Origin: Bifidobacterium sp. ESL0690
Lineage (GTDB): Bacteria > Actinomycetota > Actinomycetes > Actinomycetales > Bifidobacteriaceae
Direction: 5' to 3'
NCBI RefSeq assembly: GCF_029392315.1
Contig: NZ_CP113939.1
Span: 558,001-622,000, forward strand
DNA: 64,000 nucleotides
The notes below the pieces were generated by a model that had not been told where the DNA came from, did no database searches, and saw only the letters and a list, made by a program, of their open reading frames with translations. The translations under genes were made by a program, and so were the position numbers. Shown one piece after another: positions 27,003 through 35,815 of the stretch (positions are counted from its first letter, which is position 1; every line of letters begins with the position of its first letter).

Positions 27003-28078
27003 AAGAAAGCGATAAGAAAGTCGTGGAATCAAGTGTTGCGCAAAGTTCTGAGCCTAAGCCTGCCACCGTTGCGCCAGTGACGGAAACTTCGAATCCTGTA
27101 ACTGCCGTGGCTTCGGAAGCTGCCGGTCCAACTCCGGATTTCTCGAAATTCAAGCCTTCAAACGCTCTGCTCAAACAACGCGAATGGAAGAGCCGGATTA
27201 TGGCTGGTGTCATCGGTCTTGCGTTCGTCGTTGCGATGATCCCGCTGATTTCCCTGCTCTGGACCACCATCGCCCGCGGCGTTAAGCGGCTTAACCTGAA
27301 CTTCCTGACTTTCAATATGTCCGGTGTTATCGGCGGCATGCCCACGCCGAGTGGTGGCCACGGTGGCATCGAGCACGCCATCATCGGCACGCTGGAAGTC
27401 ACGCTCGGCGCGATACTGATTTCGGTGCCGGTCGGTCTGATGTGCGCGATTTATCTGACCGAATATGCGCGCGGCAGCAAATTCGCCAAGGCCATCTCGC
27501 TGCTGGTCAATGTGATGAGCGGCATCCCCTCAATTGTCGCCGGTCTCTTTGCCTTCTCGCTGTTCGCGATTCTGATGGGACCGGGCGTTTCCAACGGTTT
27601 CGAAGGCTCCGTCGCGCTTTCGATCCTGATGATTCCCACCGTGGTCAATTCCAGCGTCGAAATGCTGCGCATCGTTCCCGACGACCTACGCGAGGCTTCG
27701 TACGCGCTCGGCGTCACCAAATCCCGAACCATCGTCAAAGTCGTCTTGCGCACCGCGCTTCCCGGCATCGTCTCCGGCGTCATCCTCGCCATCGCCCGCG
27801 TGATCGGCGAAACCGCGCCGCTTTTGATGACTGCCGGTTTTATTGTCACCACCAACTGGAACCTCTTCAGCGGCCAAATGACCACGCTGCCGGTGTTCGT
27901 CTATCAGGAATACAGCAAGATGTCCGTGACCTGCCCGCCGAACGCGGGTCCGGGTTGCGTCGCTTCCATCCCGTCCGAGCGTTCGTGGGCCGCAGCCCTT
28001 GTGCTCATTGCCATTGTGCTCGTCTTGAACCTCATCGGCCGGCTGGTTCAGCGCCTGTTCAGTGTGGAGACGAAATGA
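26999..28078 (+). CDS. pstA: Phosphate ABC transporter permease PstA
   Basis: 359 aa from ATG 26999, overlapping pstC by ATGA and preceded by GGGAGG. The first ~75 residues are polar and Ser/Thr/Pro/Ala-rich, then six membrane segments. The coupling loop EASYALGVTKSRTIVKVVLRTALPG is typical and is followed by ARVIGETAPLLMTAGF. Forms the membrane channel with PstC. pstB is separated from it by 346 bases occupied by the 51-bp tandem repeat. Confidence 0.95.
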   Translation: MKESDKKVVESSVAQSSEPKPATVAPVTETSNPVTAVASEAAGPTPDFSKFKPSNALLKQREWKSRIMAGVIGLAFVVAMIPLISLLWTTIARGVKRLNLNFLTFNMSGVIGGMPTPSGGHGGIEHAIIGTLEVTLGAILISVPVGLMCAIYLTEYARGSKFAKAISLLVNVMSGIPSIVAGLFAFSLFAILMGPGVSNGFEGSVALSILMIPTVVNSSVEMLRIVPDDLREASYALGVTKSRTIVKVVLRTALPGIVSGVILAIARVIGETAPLLMTAGFIVTTNWNLFSGQMTTLPVFVYQEYSKMSVTCPPNAGPGCVASIPSERSWAAALVLIAIVLVLNLIGRLVQRLFSVETK

Positions 28079-28125
28079 GCGATATCGCGGGGTTAACCAC
28101 GTATCATGCTCCACTGGCCTCGATG

Positions 28126-28365
28126 CAGAGCACTTTTCTGACAGTAATGCGTAAAAAGTGCATGTTAATCGCATCAAAGTGCACTTATTCGACGGTGGCG
28201 TGCGAAAAGTGCGTTTTGGGTTCGACAAAGTGCGCTTTTCTAACGGTTGTGTGCAGAAAGTGCATGTTGGTTGTGCCAAAGTGCGCTTTTCTGACGGTGG
28301 CGTGTGAAACGTGCATTCCAGATTCGGTAAAGTACACTTTTTGGACGGTAGTGTTTCAAAGATGT
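28126..28365. repeat. 51-bp tandem repeat, about five copies, between pstA and pstB
   Basis: Units start at 28126, 28177, 28228, 28279 and 28330 (last partial), each exactly 51 bases. Conserved parts are AAGTGCGCTTTTCTGACGG at the start and GTGCGAAAAGTGC in the middle, so each unit holds inverted arms around GCGCTTTTC / GAAAAGTGC. Because 51 is a multiple of three, several frames stay open; one would give a Cys-rich 17-residue repeat, but no ribosome site supports translation. Confidence 0.92.
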
Positions 28366-28424
28366 GCGATACGTAAGGGTTACGCGGATTCCAATATCGG
28401 TATCAACAATGAAAGTGAGTCATC

Positions 28425-29204
28425 ATGGGGCAACGCATCGATGTCGAACATTTGAACGTCTACTATGGCGATTTCCTGGCCGTCCAGGACGTCAATATCA
28501 ACATTCAAGCCAACAAGGTCACCGCCTTCATCGGCCCGTCCGGTTGCGGCAAATCAACGGTCCTGCGCACGCTCGACCGCATGCACGAGATCACGCCAGG
28601 CGCCCGCGTTGAAGGCAAGGTGCTGCTCGACGGCCATGACCTCTACGCCAAGGGCGTCGACCCGGTGGCCGTGCGCCGCGACGTCGGCATGGTCTTCCAG
28701 AAAGCCAACCCGTTCCCGACGATGTCTATCCGCGAGAACGTCTTGGCCGGCATCCGCCTGAACAACCGACACATCTCCAAAACCGATGCCGACGAGCTGG
28801 TGGAATGGGCTCTGCGCGGGGCGAACCTCTGGAACGAGGTCAAAGACAGGCTCGACAAGCCGGGCATCGGGCTTTCCGGTGGTCAGCAGCAGCGCCTGTG
28901 CATCGCCCGCGCCGTCGCCGTCCACCCACAGGTACTGCTGATGGACGAGCCGTGCTCCGCCCTCGACCCGATCTCCACGCTCGCCGTCGAGGATCTGATC
29001 AACGAGCTCAAGCGCGACTACACCATCGTCATCGTCACCCACAACATGCAGCAGGCCGCCCGCGTGGCCGATTATACGGCGTTCTTCAACTTGAAGGCCG
29101 TCGGCAAGCCTGGCCACCTCGAGTACTTCGCCGACACGACGACGATGTTCAACAACCCGCAAAATGAAGAGGCCGAGCGCTACATCTCCGGTCGTTTCGG
29201 CTGA
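28425..29204 (+). CDS. pstB: Phosphate ABC transporter ATPase PstB
   Basis: 259 aa, the standard length. Walker [10 protein letters not shown] at 37-45, ABC signature [10 protein letters not shown] and Walker [14 protein letters not shown] are intact; the [16 protein letters not shown] switch region is typical of PstB. It powers phosphate import through PstCA. The ribosome site is weak (AAGTGAG). No phoU or phoR/phoP gene follows; a LacI-type regulator comes next. Confidence 0.96.
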   Translation: MGQRIDVEHLNVYYGDFLAVQDVNINIQANKVTAFIGPSGCGKSTVLRTLDRMHEITPGARVEGKVLLDGHDLYAKGVDPVAVRRDVGMVFQKANPFPTMSIRENVLAGIRLNNRHISKTDADELVEWALRGANLWNEVKDRLDKPGIGLSGGQQQRLCIARAVAVHPQVLLMDEPCSALDPISTLAVEDLINELKRDYTIVIVTHNMQQAARVADYTAFFNLKAVGKPGHLEYFADTTTMFNNPQNEEAERYISGRFG

Positions 29205-29228
29205 GTTTGGTGTGGGTTTGGGGGAAAG

Positions 29229-29276
29229 GCTGCGACATAAGGCCTTCGTAATCGGAACATGCACCTTATTCGCAGC
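29229..29276. terminator. Inverted repeat downstream of pstB
   Basis: Arms GCTGCGACATAAGG and CCTTATTCGCAGC pair over 13 bases with one bulge around a ~21-base loop, 25 bases after the pstB stop. There is no U-tract, so it is either a weak terminator or an RNA-stabilising hairpin. Confidence 0.5.
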
Positions 29277-29335
29277 GTCCCTAAAAAGTTGAAGCTGGTT
29301 TCCTGGGTTCACTTTGCAAGACAAAACCTTCTGAT

Positions 29336-29364
29336 TTGACGAGGGATACGGAAAGTAGTATATT
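29336..29364 (+). promoter_or_regulatory. Promoter of the LacI-type regulator / sugar ABC operon
   Basis: TTGACG at 29336-29341 and TATATT at 29359-29364 with an ideal 17-base spacer, 37 bases upstream of the regulator's ATG. The LacI-type operator lies just downstream. Confidence 0.75.
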
Positions 29365-29382
29365 TGAAATTAGCAATAAACA

Positions 29383-29392
29383 TAAACGTTTA
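29383..29392. promoter_or_regulatory. LacI-family operator, TAAACGTTTA
   Basis: A perfect 10-base palindrome with the central CG typical of LacI/GalR-family operators. It lies between the predicted transcription start (~29371) and the ATG at 29401, immediately before the AGGA ribosome site. A bound repressor would block the start of the whole operon, implying autoregulation. Confidence 0.65.
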
Positions 29393-29400
29393 GGATTTCA

Positions 29401-30480
29401 ATGAAGAAGCATTATGGAGTGACGCTCACCGACATAGCCGATGAACTGAATCTGTCGATATACACGGTTTCCCGTGCTATCAACGGATTGAGCGGTGTGT
29501 CGAAAAAGACCCGTGCCATCGTGCTGGAAGCCGCCGAACGCCATGGCTATATCCCCAACGCCAATGCCCGTGATCTGCGCAAAGGCGTGCACCATTCGGT
29601 GACCCTGCTGACCGCCGAGACTTCCAATCCTTACTATCTTGACTTGATAAGCGGTATCGAAAGCGTATTCCAAGACAAAGATGAAAGCCTGCTGATCGCT
29701 GATATGGCCGTCAACGGCAAATACAGCGAATCCAACGAGACGATGCTCTTGCAGCAGGTTCTCGAGAATCGTCCGGGCGGCATCATTTCCACCCTGGGCT
29801 TGAGCGATGCCAGCAGGCAACAGCTTCTGGATTGGAAAGTTCCCGTCGTCTTCGTGGACTCGGTGCCAGGGGACGGGAAAAGCGATTTTTCCTATGTCGC
29901 CACCGATAACGCGGCCGCTTCGGCGATGCTGGGGGAGCACCTCGCCTTCCATCATTACCAGCGCTGGCTCTTGGCCATCTATCCGGGCGTATGGAACAGC
30001 CGTTTCGTCCGTGAAAGCGGATTGCGCGCGGCCGCAAAGGCTTGCGGAGCGGAAATAAACGTTTTGGAATGTCCCAACGACCAGCGCGACGCGTGCAAGG
30101 CCTATGAGGATTTCCTCGCCACCAGTTCCTACCATCCCGACGTCACGATCGCGGCCAACAACCCCATCCTTCTCGGCGTGCTGAAGGCGTTGAACCACCG
30201 GAACCTCCGCGTTCCCGACGACATGCCTTTGGTCGCGTTCGATGATTTCGCCTGGTCGGACCTGCTTTCGCCGAAAATCACGCTTGTCGCAGAAGACAGC
30301 CATGGCATCGGCGCTAGGTCTGCGCAACTCTTGTTGGATCTCATCGAGTCAAGAAAGGAGGCGGAAGACAAGACCGGGGAACCGGCGCATAAGCAATCAA
30401 TTCATGAATCATTTGAAGCGACCCTCAAAGTACGAGAGTCGTGCGGCTGTTCATACCACCAATCCGATGGTGCAAAGTAG
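29401..30480 (+). CDS. LacI-family transcriptional regulator
   Basis: 359 aa. The N-terminal helix-turn-helix VTLTDIADELNLSIYTVSRA (residues ~6-25) followed by the hinge region YIPNANARDLRKG is classic LacI. The rest is a periplasmic-binding-protein-like sugar sensor domain with an unusually polar Glu/Lys C-terminus. It is first in an operon encoding a ribose-type ABC transporter and probably represses it until its sugar appears. The effector cannot be identified from the sequence. Confidence 0.92.
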   Translation: MKKHYGVTLTDIADELNLSIYTVSRAINGLSGVSKKTRAIVLEAAERHGYIPNANARDLRKGVHHSVTLLTAETSNPYYLDLISGIESVFQDKDESLLIADMAVNGKYSESNETMLLQQVLENRPGGIISTLGLSDASRQQLLDWKVPVVFVDSVPGDGKSDFSYVATDNAAASAMLGEHLAFHHYQRWLLAIYPGVWNSRFVRESGLRAAAKACGAEINVLECPNDQRDACKAYEDFLATSSYHPDVTIAANNPILLGVLKALNHRNLRVPDDMPLVAFDDFAWSDLLSPKITLVAEDSHGIGARSAQLLLDLIESRKEAEDKTGEPAHKQSIHESFEATLKVRESCGCSYHQSDGAK

Positions 30481-30513
30481 CAAACAGTCGTTATAGAGAA
30501 AAAAGGAATATCA

Positions 30514-31476
30514 ATGAAGATCAAGAATAAACTCACCGTGGCATGCGCTGCGCTTTTGGCCGCCACCATGCTGCTGGCAGGCTGCGACAACGGCGACGAA
30601 GACAAGACGGCGAATTCCACGCCCAAGGAGATCAAGAGCATTGGTCTGATGGTGCAGGATATGTCTAACCCGTTCTTCTCGTCCATGCAGAAGGAAGCCA
30701 AGATTCAGGCGAAGAAGATCGGTGCCAAGCTCAACGTCCAGGACGCCCAGCTTGATCTGGCCAACCAGGACAATCAGATTTCCGCTTTCATCGAGCAGAA
30801 AGTCGATCTGATCATCGTCTCCGCGGTCGATGAATCCGGACTGAAGCCCGCCATCGAGCGTGCCCGCAACGCCGGCATCATCGTCGTGGCCGTCGATACC
30901 CCGGCCAAGGGCGCGGACGCGATCATCACCACAAACGGCGTACAGGCAGGCAACCTTTCCTGCACCTATCTTTCCGAGAAACTCGGCGGCAAAGGCAACA
31001 TCCTCATCGTCGACGGCACTCCGATTCAAACCATCACCGACCGTATCAAGGGCTGCAAGACGGCGTTGAAGAAGTATCCTGGCGTCAAGGTCGTGGGCCA
31101 GCAGGCTTCCAAGAACGATCGCGCAACAGGTCTTTCCGTCACCACTGATATGTTGACTGCAAACAAGGATGTGCAAGGCATCTTCGGTATGAACGATCCT
31201 TCGGCTCTCGGCGCTTCCCTCGCGGTTGAGCAGGCCGGCCGTCAGAAGCAGATCATCGTCACCGGCGTTGACGGCAGCCCGCAGGCTGTGGACGAGCTGA
31301 AGCGTTCCGGTTCCTCGTTCATCGGCACCGCGACGCAGAACCCCGCCGAAATGGTTCGCCAGGCGGTCAAGTTCGGCCAGGATACCGCCAAGGGCAAGAA
31401 GCCCAAGAAGACGACCATCCTCATCCCCAGCAAGATGGTCACCCGCGATAACGTCAGCGAGTACAAGGGATGGTGA
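30514..31476 (+). CDS. Sugar ABC transporter substrate-binding lipoprotein (ribose-binding type)
   Basis: 320 aa with a signal peptide and lipobox MLLAGCDN (Cys ~25). The type I periplasmic binding fold is recognisable by IGLMVQDMSNPFFSSMQKEA, QISAFIEQKVDLIIVSAVD, FGMNDPSALGA and VTGVDGSPQA. Family members bind ribose, galactose, xylose, allose or autoinducer-2-like furanoses. It delivers substrate to the ATPase and permease encoded next. The gene starts 33 bases after the regulator and its stop lies three bases before the chosen ATPase start, so the genes form one operon. Confidence 0.93.
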   Translation: MKIKNKLTVACAALLAATMLLAGCDNGDEDKTANSTPKEIKSIGLMVQDMSNPFFSSMQKEAKIQAKKIGAKLNVQDAQLDLANQDNQISAFIEQKVDLIIVSAVDESGLKPAIERARNAGIIVVAVDTPAKGADAIITTNGVQAGNLSCTYLSEKLGGKGNILIVDGTPIQTITDRIKGCKTALKKYPGVKVVGQQASKNDRATGLSVTTDMLTANKDVQGIFGMNDPSALGASLAVEQAGRQKQIIVTGVDGSPQAVDELKRSGSSFIGTATQNPAEMVRQAVKFGQDTAKGKKPKKTTILIPSKMVTRDNVSEYKGW

Positions 31477-31478
31477 TT

Positions 31479-32993
31479 ATGGATTCGAAACGTTCACCAC
31501 TGCTGGAGCTCAAGGATATCGTTAAGAGCTTTTCGGGTGTGACAGTTCTCGACCATGTTAGCCTAAACCTTTATGACCATGAAGTTCTGGCGCTGATGGG
31601 CGAAAATGGCGCAGGCAAATCGACATTGATGAATATTCTTTCGGGTAATCTGAAGATGAACTCCGGGGGAATATTCATCGATGGCAAGCCCGTCGAAATC
31701 GACACCCCGAAAGCCGCCTCAGATCTGGGCATCGCCATCATCCATCAGGAGCTCAACGTGGTTCCGACGATGACGGTTGCCCAGAACATGGCCTTGGGAA
31801 ACGAGCCTAAAACGCATACCGGCCTGATCGACAAGAAAAAGATCAACGACGATGCGGTGCAAAAGCTCAAGGTCATCGATGCCGACATCGATCCCCGTGC
31901 CAAGCTTGGCGATTTGGGGACCGGCGAGCAGCAGATGGTCGAAATCGCCAAGGCCCTGGCGCAAAAGGCGAGGGTGCTGATCCTGGACGAGCCCACCGCT
32001 TCACTTTCGAAGCGTGAGTCCGAACAGCTGTTCACTTTGGTCGAAGGTCTTCGTAAACGCGGCACCGGCCTGATCTACATCTCCCACCGTATGGAAGAGG
32101 TCTGGCGTCTTGCGGATCGCATCACGGTTCTGCGCGATGGCCAGACGGTCATGACCACGGACATGGAGCATGCCGATCAGAACGCCGTCGTCGCCAAGAT
32201 GGTTGGCCGTAAGGTCGAGAAGCTTTACGAGCACCCTGTGCGCAACCCCGGAAAGGCTGTGTTGCGCATTGAGGACCTCAAGCTTCCCGGCGTCGACGAA
32301 CCGGTGTCATTCACCCTGCACGCCGGCGAAGTGGTCGGCATGTCCGGCTTGGTCGGGGCGGGCAGAACGGAAATCGCCAGAGCCATCATCGGTGCCGATC
32401 CGCTTGATTCGGGCAAGATTTATCTGAACGACAAGGAAATGACGTTCAAATCCCCGAAGCAGGCCATCGGCCATGGCATTGCCTATCTGCCGGAGAGCCG
32501 CAAAACGCAGAGCATCTTCTCGGTGCGCAGCGTCGAAGATAACATCTCGATTTCCTCGCTCGATAAGTTCCAACGTTTCCACCTGATCGAGAAGCACAAG
32601 CTTCGCGGCGCGGTGAAAACGGAAATGAAATCGGTGAACATCGCCGACCGCCTGATTCGCCTGCCTATCAGCAATCTGTCCGGCGGCAATCAGCAGAAGG
32701 CCATCTTCGCGCGCTGGATGCTTCGCAATTCGGACGTTCTGTTGCTCGACGAGCCCACCCGCGGTGTTGACGTTGGCGCCAAACAGGAGATCTATGAGCT
32801 GATCAACGCCCAGGCCGCCAAGGGGAAGGCCATTCTGGTCATCTCCTCCGACCTGCCTGAGGTGCTGGGTATCAGCGACCGGATTCTCGTCGTGAGGCAA
32901 GGCATGATTTCCGCCGATCTTCCCGCCGCTTCGGCAACGGAAGAGCAGGTCATGTCGTACGCCACGGGTGTATCGAAGGCTCAATCGAAATGA
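31479..32993 (+). CDS. Sugar ABC transporter ATPase with two ABC domains (RbsA/MglA type)
   Basis: 504 aa from ATG 31479, with AAGGGA eight bases upstream; an ATG at 31470 overlaps the previous stop. Domain 1 has Walker A GENGAGKST (~41-49), signature DLGTGEQQMVEIAKAL and Walker B VLILDEPTASL. Domain 2 has the degenerate LVGAGRTE Walker A typical of this family, LSGGNQQKAIFARW and VLLLDEPTRGVD. A single fused ATPase works with a homodimeric permease in carbohydrate uptake transporter-2 systems, matching the single permease gene downstream. Confidence 0.95.
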   Translation: MDSKRSPLLELKDIVKSFSGVTVLDHVSLNLYDHEVLALMGENGAGKSTLMNILSGNLKMNSGGIFIDGKPVEIDTPKAASDLGIAIIHQELNVVPTMTVAQNMALGNEPKTHTGLIDKKKINDDAVQKLKVIDADIDPRAKLGDLGTGEQQMVEIAKALAQKARVLILDEPTASLSKRESEQLFTLVEGLRKRGTGLIYISHRMEEVWRLADRITVLRDGQTVMTTDMEHADQNAVVAKMVGRKVEKLYEHPVRNPGKAVLRIEDLKLPGVDEPVSFTLHAGEVVGMSGLVGAGRTEIARAIIGADPLDSGKIYLNDKEMTFKSPKQAIGHGIAYLPESRKTQSIFSVRSVEDNISISSLDKFQRFHLIEKHKLRGAVKTEMKSVNIADRLIRLPISNLSGGNQQKAIFARWMLRNSDVLLLDEPTRGVDVGAKQEIYELINAQAAKGKAILVISSDLPEVLGISDRILVVRQGMISADLPAASATEEQVMSYATGVSKAQSK

Positions 32994-33049
32994 GACATTG
33001 CGGCGCGCGGTAGCGTCGCGGTGTCCGGCTCGAATTTCAAGGAACAAGA

Positions 33050-34048
33050 ATGAAAGTAAAAAATAATTCAAAGGTTGATTTCGCGGGAATCTGGGAGAAA
33101 GTGGGCATGCCCTTCGTTCTCCTGGTCCTGATCGTCTTCATGCTGATCAAGGCCCCGAACTTCGGCACGCTCAGCAATCTGTTCAACGTGGCCCGTTCAA
33201 TTTCCATCAACGCGATCCTCGCGGCAGGCATGACGTTCGTCATCATCACCGCCGGCATCGATTTGTCCGTCGGTTCCATAGTGGCGGTCAGCGGTTGTGT
33301 CTCCGTCCTGGCCACCGGCAACGGTATGAATCCTGTGCTGGCTGTGTTGGTCGGCGTGCTCGTAGGCGCCATCGCGGGTCTCGTCAATGGATTCCTGATC
33401 GCGTACTGCAATCTGACGGCGTTCATCGTGACATTGGGTACGATGACCTTCCTCAGAGGTCTGGCCTACACGATTACCGGCGGCTTGCCGATCGTCAACA
33501 ACGGTCTGTCGTTCCGCGCCATCGGAAACGGATACATTTTCCATATCCCGATTCCGTTTATCATCATGATAATCGTTTATATTTTGATGTGGATCCTGCT
33601 TGACAAGACCCGTTTCGGCTCCCACGTTTACGCTGTCGGTGGCAATCCGGAAGCGGCACGTCTGGCCGGTATCAACGTCAAAGGCGTTCTGTTGGCCGTC
33701 TATGTCATCTCCGGCATCTGCGCCGGCCTGGCAGGCTGCATCTTCGCGGCACGTGTGGTTTCCGCACAGCCCACTGCAGGCACGGGCTATGAGATGGATG
33801 CGATCGCAGCCACCATTCTTGGTGGTACCGCAATGGCGGGTGGTAAAGGAAAGATTCCTGGTACCCTTGTCGGTGCCATTATCTTTGGCGTACTCACCAC
33901 CGGCTTGGTGCTTATGGATGTCCCGTTCTTCACGCAGCAGCTTATCAAGGGCGTCGTCATCATCATCGCGGTGCTGATCGATGGATTGAAGCAGAACTCG
34001 TTCTCCCTGAACCTGTTCAAGAAAAAGCCAGAGTTAGCTAGCGAGTGA
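33050..34048 (+). CDS. Sugar ABC transporter permease (RbsC type)
   Basis: 332 aa, hydrophobic throughout with eight to ten predicted membrane segments. Family phrases include ITAGIDLSVGSIVAVSG, LVNGFLIAYCNLTAFIVTLGTM, GGNPEAARLAGI (ATPase contact) and TILGGTAMAGGKGKIPGTLVGA. It forms the channel of the CUT2-type importer with the preceding ATPase. Start ATG 33050 follows AAGGAAC. Confidence 0.95.
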   Translation: MKVKNNSKVDFAGIWEKVGMPFVLLVLIVFMLIKAPNFGTLSNLFNVARSISINAILAAGMTFVIITAGIDLSVGSIVAVSGCVSVLATGNGMNPVLAVLVGVLVGAIAGLVNGFLIAYCNLTAFIVTLGTMTFLRGLAYTITGGLPIVNNGLSFRAIGNGYIFHIPIPFIIMIIVYILMWILLDKTRFGSHVYAVGGNPEAARLAGINVKGVLLAVYVISGICAGLAGCIFAARVVSAQPTAGTGYEMDAIAATILGGTAMAGGKGKIPGTLVGAIIFGVLTTGLVLMDVPFFTQQLIKGVVIIIAVLIDGLKQNSFSLNLFKKKPELASE

Positions 34049-34061
34049 GGAATCACATTCG

Positions 34062-35435
34062 ATGAATACTCAAACCAAGAAATTTACCGTCCGCAATACG
34101 GAGAAAGGAGCGTCGCGCCTCCAGCCGGTTACCATAGAGCTTCCAGCCTCATGGATCTCGCCGCTGATACGCGGGACGAGCGATGACGGGCAGACGTTTG
34201 TCGCCCAGCGTATCGCCTCGCAGAGCACGGGTGACGCATCGGTATATATCGGTGTCTTCACTGTGCGCGACGGGCAGTCTGTGCAGTTCGAAGACACCCC
34301 GGTCGATGCCGATTCCGTTGACGGACCGGTTATCACCGAAGTGCCGGATACCCGGGAACGTGATGCGATTTGCCGGCTGAATACTGGCTATTTCGATCTC
34401 GAATTGTGCCGGGGAACCGGTAAGGGCGAAGGGGCCTCGAAATGGGGTATACGCCATTTCAGCTCGCTCGCGCAGAACTTCGACCTTCTGGCCAGTGGCA
34501 ACAATGCGATAGGAGGGTTCTACGGGCCGTTCTTCACTCCGGACAACGGCCTGATCAATCCTCCCGAACATGTCGTCGCCGACGTTACGGCAGTGGAAGT
34601 CGGCCCGATAGTACGCAGGTACCGCCTTTCCGGCCGGATTCCGGACGGGCTGCTGCCGGAACTCAAAGGCAAGTCGTTTGCCATTGACTTCACGTTCTAC
34701 GCCGGAGCGGATTGCTTCGATCGTGTCTACCACGTCGACCATTTCCAGACGCAAGTCAACGGCAGAAGCGTCACCGACCGGATCACTGTCGGCGATGAAT
34801 TCGAAGGCGGCCAGAACGCGCTCGCGTTCGATCGCTTCGATTCCTTCAACCGTACGCCGTACCGAAGTGGCGACCCGTATGCCGAACTGCTCAAGCAGGA
34901 GGTCAAGCGCACCATTTCGTCCGACGAACCGGGCAATGAGCGCTTCGGCTATTTCCAGAAGCTCTTGAACCGGGATCTGGAAAATGCCCATTGGGACCTT
35001 TATTGGCGCCTGTTCTCCTACTGGGAGCATGCGCTTGACGAGGATTCGCTCAACGAGCACCTCGGGCATGTGCGTTCGGTCGCCCACGTCGTGGCGGATA
35101 AGGAGGATCGCGTCTGGCAGTTCCCGGAGGCGCCCGTCAACGTCTCCCAAGTCGATGACCAGACGATTTTCGCCGGTCCTGCGCAGTATAGCGCCGAATT
35201 CAATACCGAAACGGGGCAGTGCATGATCTGGCTGACCTCCTCGCCGTCTTCGGCCTTCCAGATCGTTCAGCGTCCGCAGTCTGGATGGGTCAACTGGGGA
35301 ACGAACGGCGAAAACGAGTGCCCTTCGTTGCCTGTCGGGTCGACGGTAAGGTCCATCTACGGTCCTTACGCCGATTCGTGGCGTGACGAGGCGTTGGGCC
35401 ACATTCCGGGCGCTGTGCGTCTGGAAGCCTGCTAG
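34062..35435 (+). CDS. Unrecognised 457-aa protein at the end of the sugar ABC operon
   Basis: 457 aa, no signal peptide, no membrane segment, so cytosolic. It starts 13 bases after the permease gene and appears cotranscribed. Composition and alternating hydrophobicity suggest a beta-sandwich with a helical insert (~290-335). Distinctive phrases are GGFYGPFFTPDNGLINPPEH (~155-174), FYAGADCFDRVYHVDHF (~215-231) and SGWVNWGTNGENECPS near the C-terminus. The many aromatic and acidic residues are typical of carbohydrate-active or sugar-epimerase folds. I do not recognise a family; a first enzyme acting on the imported sugar is the contextual inference. Confidence 0.8.
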   Translation: MNTQTKKFTVRNTEKGASRLQPVTIELPASWISPLIRGTSDDGQTFVAQRIASQSTGDASVYIGVFTVRDGQSVQFEDTPVDADSVDGPVITEVPDTRERDAICRLNTGYFDLELCRGTGKGEGASKWGIRHFSSLAQNFDLLASGNNAIGGFYGPFFTPDNGLINPPEHVVADVTAVEVGPIVRRYRLSGRIPDGLLPELKGKSFAIDFTFYAGADCFDRVYHVDHFQTQVNGRSVTDRITVGDEFEGGQNALAFDRFDSFNRTPYRSGDPYAELLKQEVKRTISSDEPGNERFGYFQKLLNRDLENAHWDLYWRLFSYWEHALDEDSLNEHLGHVRSVAHVVADKEDRVWQFPEAPVNVSQVDDQTIFAGPAQYSAEFNTETGQCMIWLTSSPSSAFQIVQRPQSGWVNWGTNGENECPSLPVGSTVRSIYGPYADSWRDEALGHIPGAVRLEAC

Positions 35436-35505
35436 CGCCGGATAGATCATAATCTGGTCGGATTTACAGTCCGGTGAGATTATGGCCTGGCTAGCTTACG
35501 GTTCC

Positions 35506-35550
35506 AAAGGGACCTGTGCCGATTCGTCGGCATGGGTCCCTTTATGTTTT
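35506..35550 (+). terminator. Terminator of the sugar ABC operon
   Basis: Strong stem AAAGGGACC-TG-TGCCGA / TCGGCA-T-GGGTCCCTTT with a four-base TTCG loop, followed by ATGTTTT, 70 bases after the stop of the unrecognised gene. Confidence 0.8.
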
Positions 35551-35815
35551 GGAAATGCAATTTTATTGCCTTTTAATGCAATGATTTTTAGTACAAAAGA
35601 CAGCGAACACACTAGGAAAATGTATGGCTATGACGGGTGTTATATTCGTGGTGTCCGTGGGAACGCGGGCGAGTCGCAGCAACCTCCGTATCGTCGAATC
35701 ATTCATCAGCAGCTAGTGAAGTTCGTCGGTCTTGGCGTGTTGAAACGCGTTAAGTGCCGACCGCCCCTTTTCTGCAATCTGACTTGGCGATGCTCAAACC
35801 AAGGAAGAGAGAACG
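35551..35815. other. Upstream region of the purine permease
   Basis: AT-rich at first (35555-35600), with TGCAAT twice and ATTGCC between, then GC-richer. The arms CGGTC/GACCG around 35726-35762 can form a modest hairpin. I looked for the conserved core of a purine riboswitch and did not find it. No ORF with a ribosome site is present; AGGAAGAGAG near 35805 serves the permease. Confidence 0.4.

Noticed and set aside
28123..28455. 110-aa Cys-rich repeat protein in the 51-bp array
   Set aside because: Frame is open only because the unit is a multiple of three; no ribosome site, and it would run into pstB.
35551..35815. Purine riboswitch before the NCS2 permease
   Set aside because: The conserved purine-aptamer core sequences were not found; only a weak hairpin is present.
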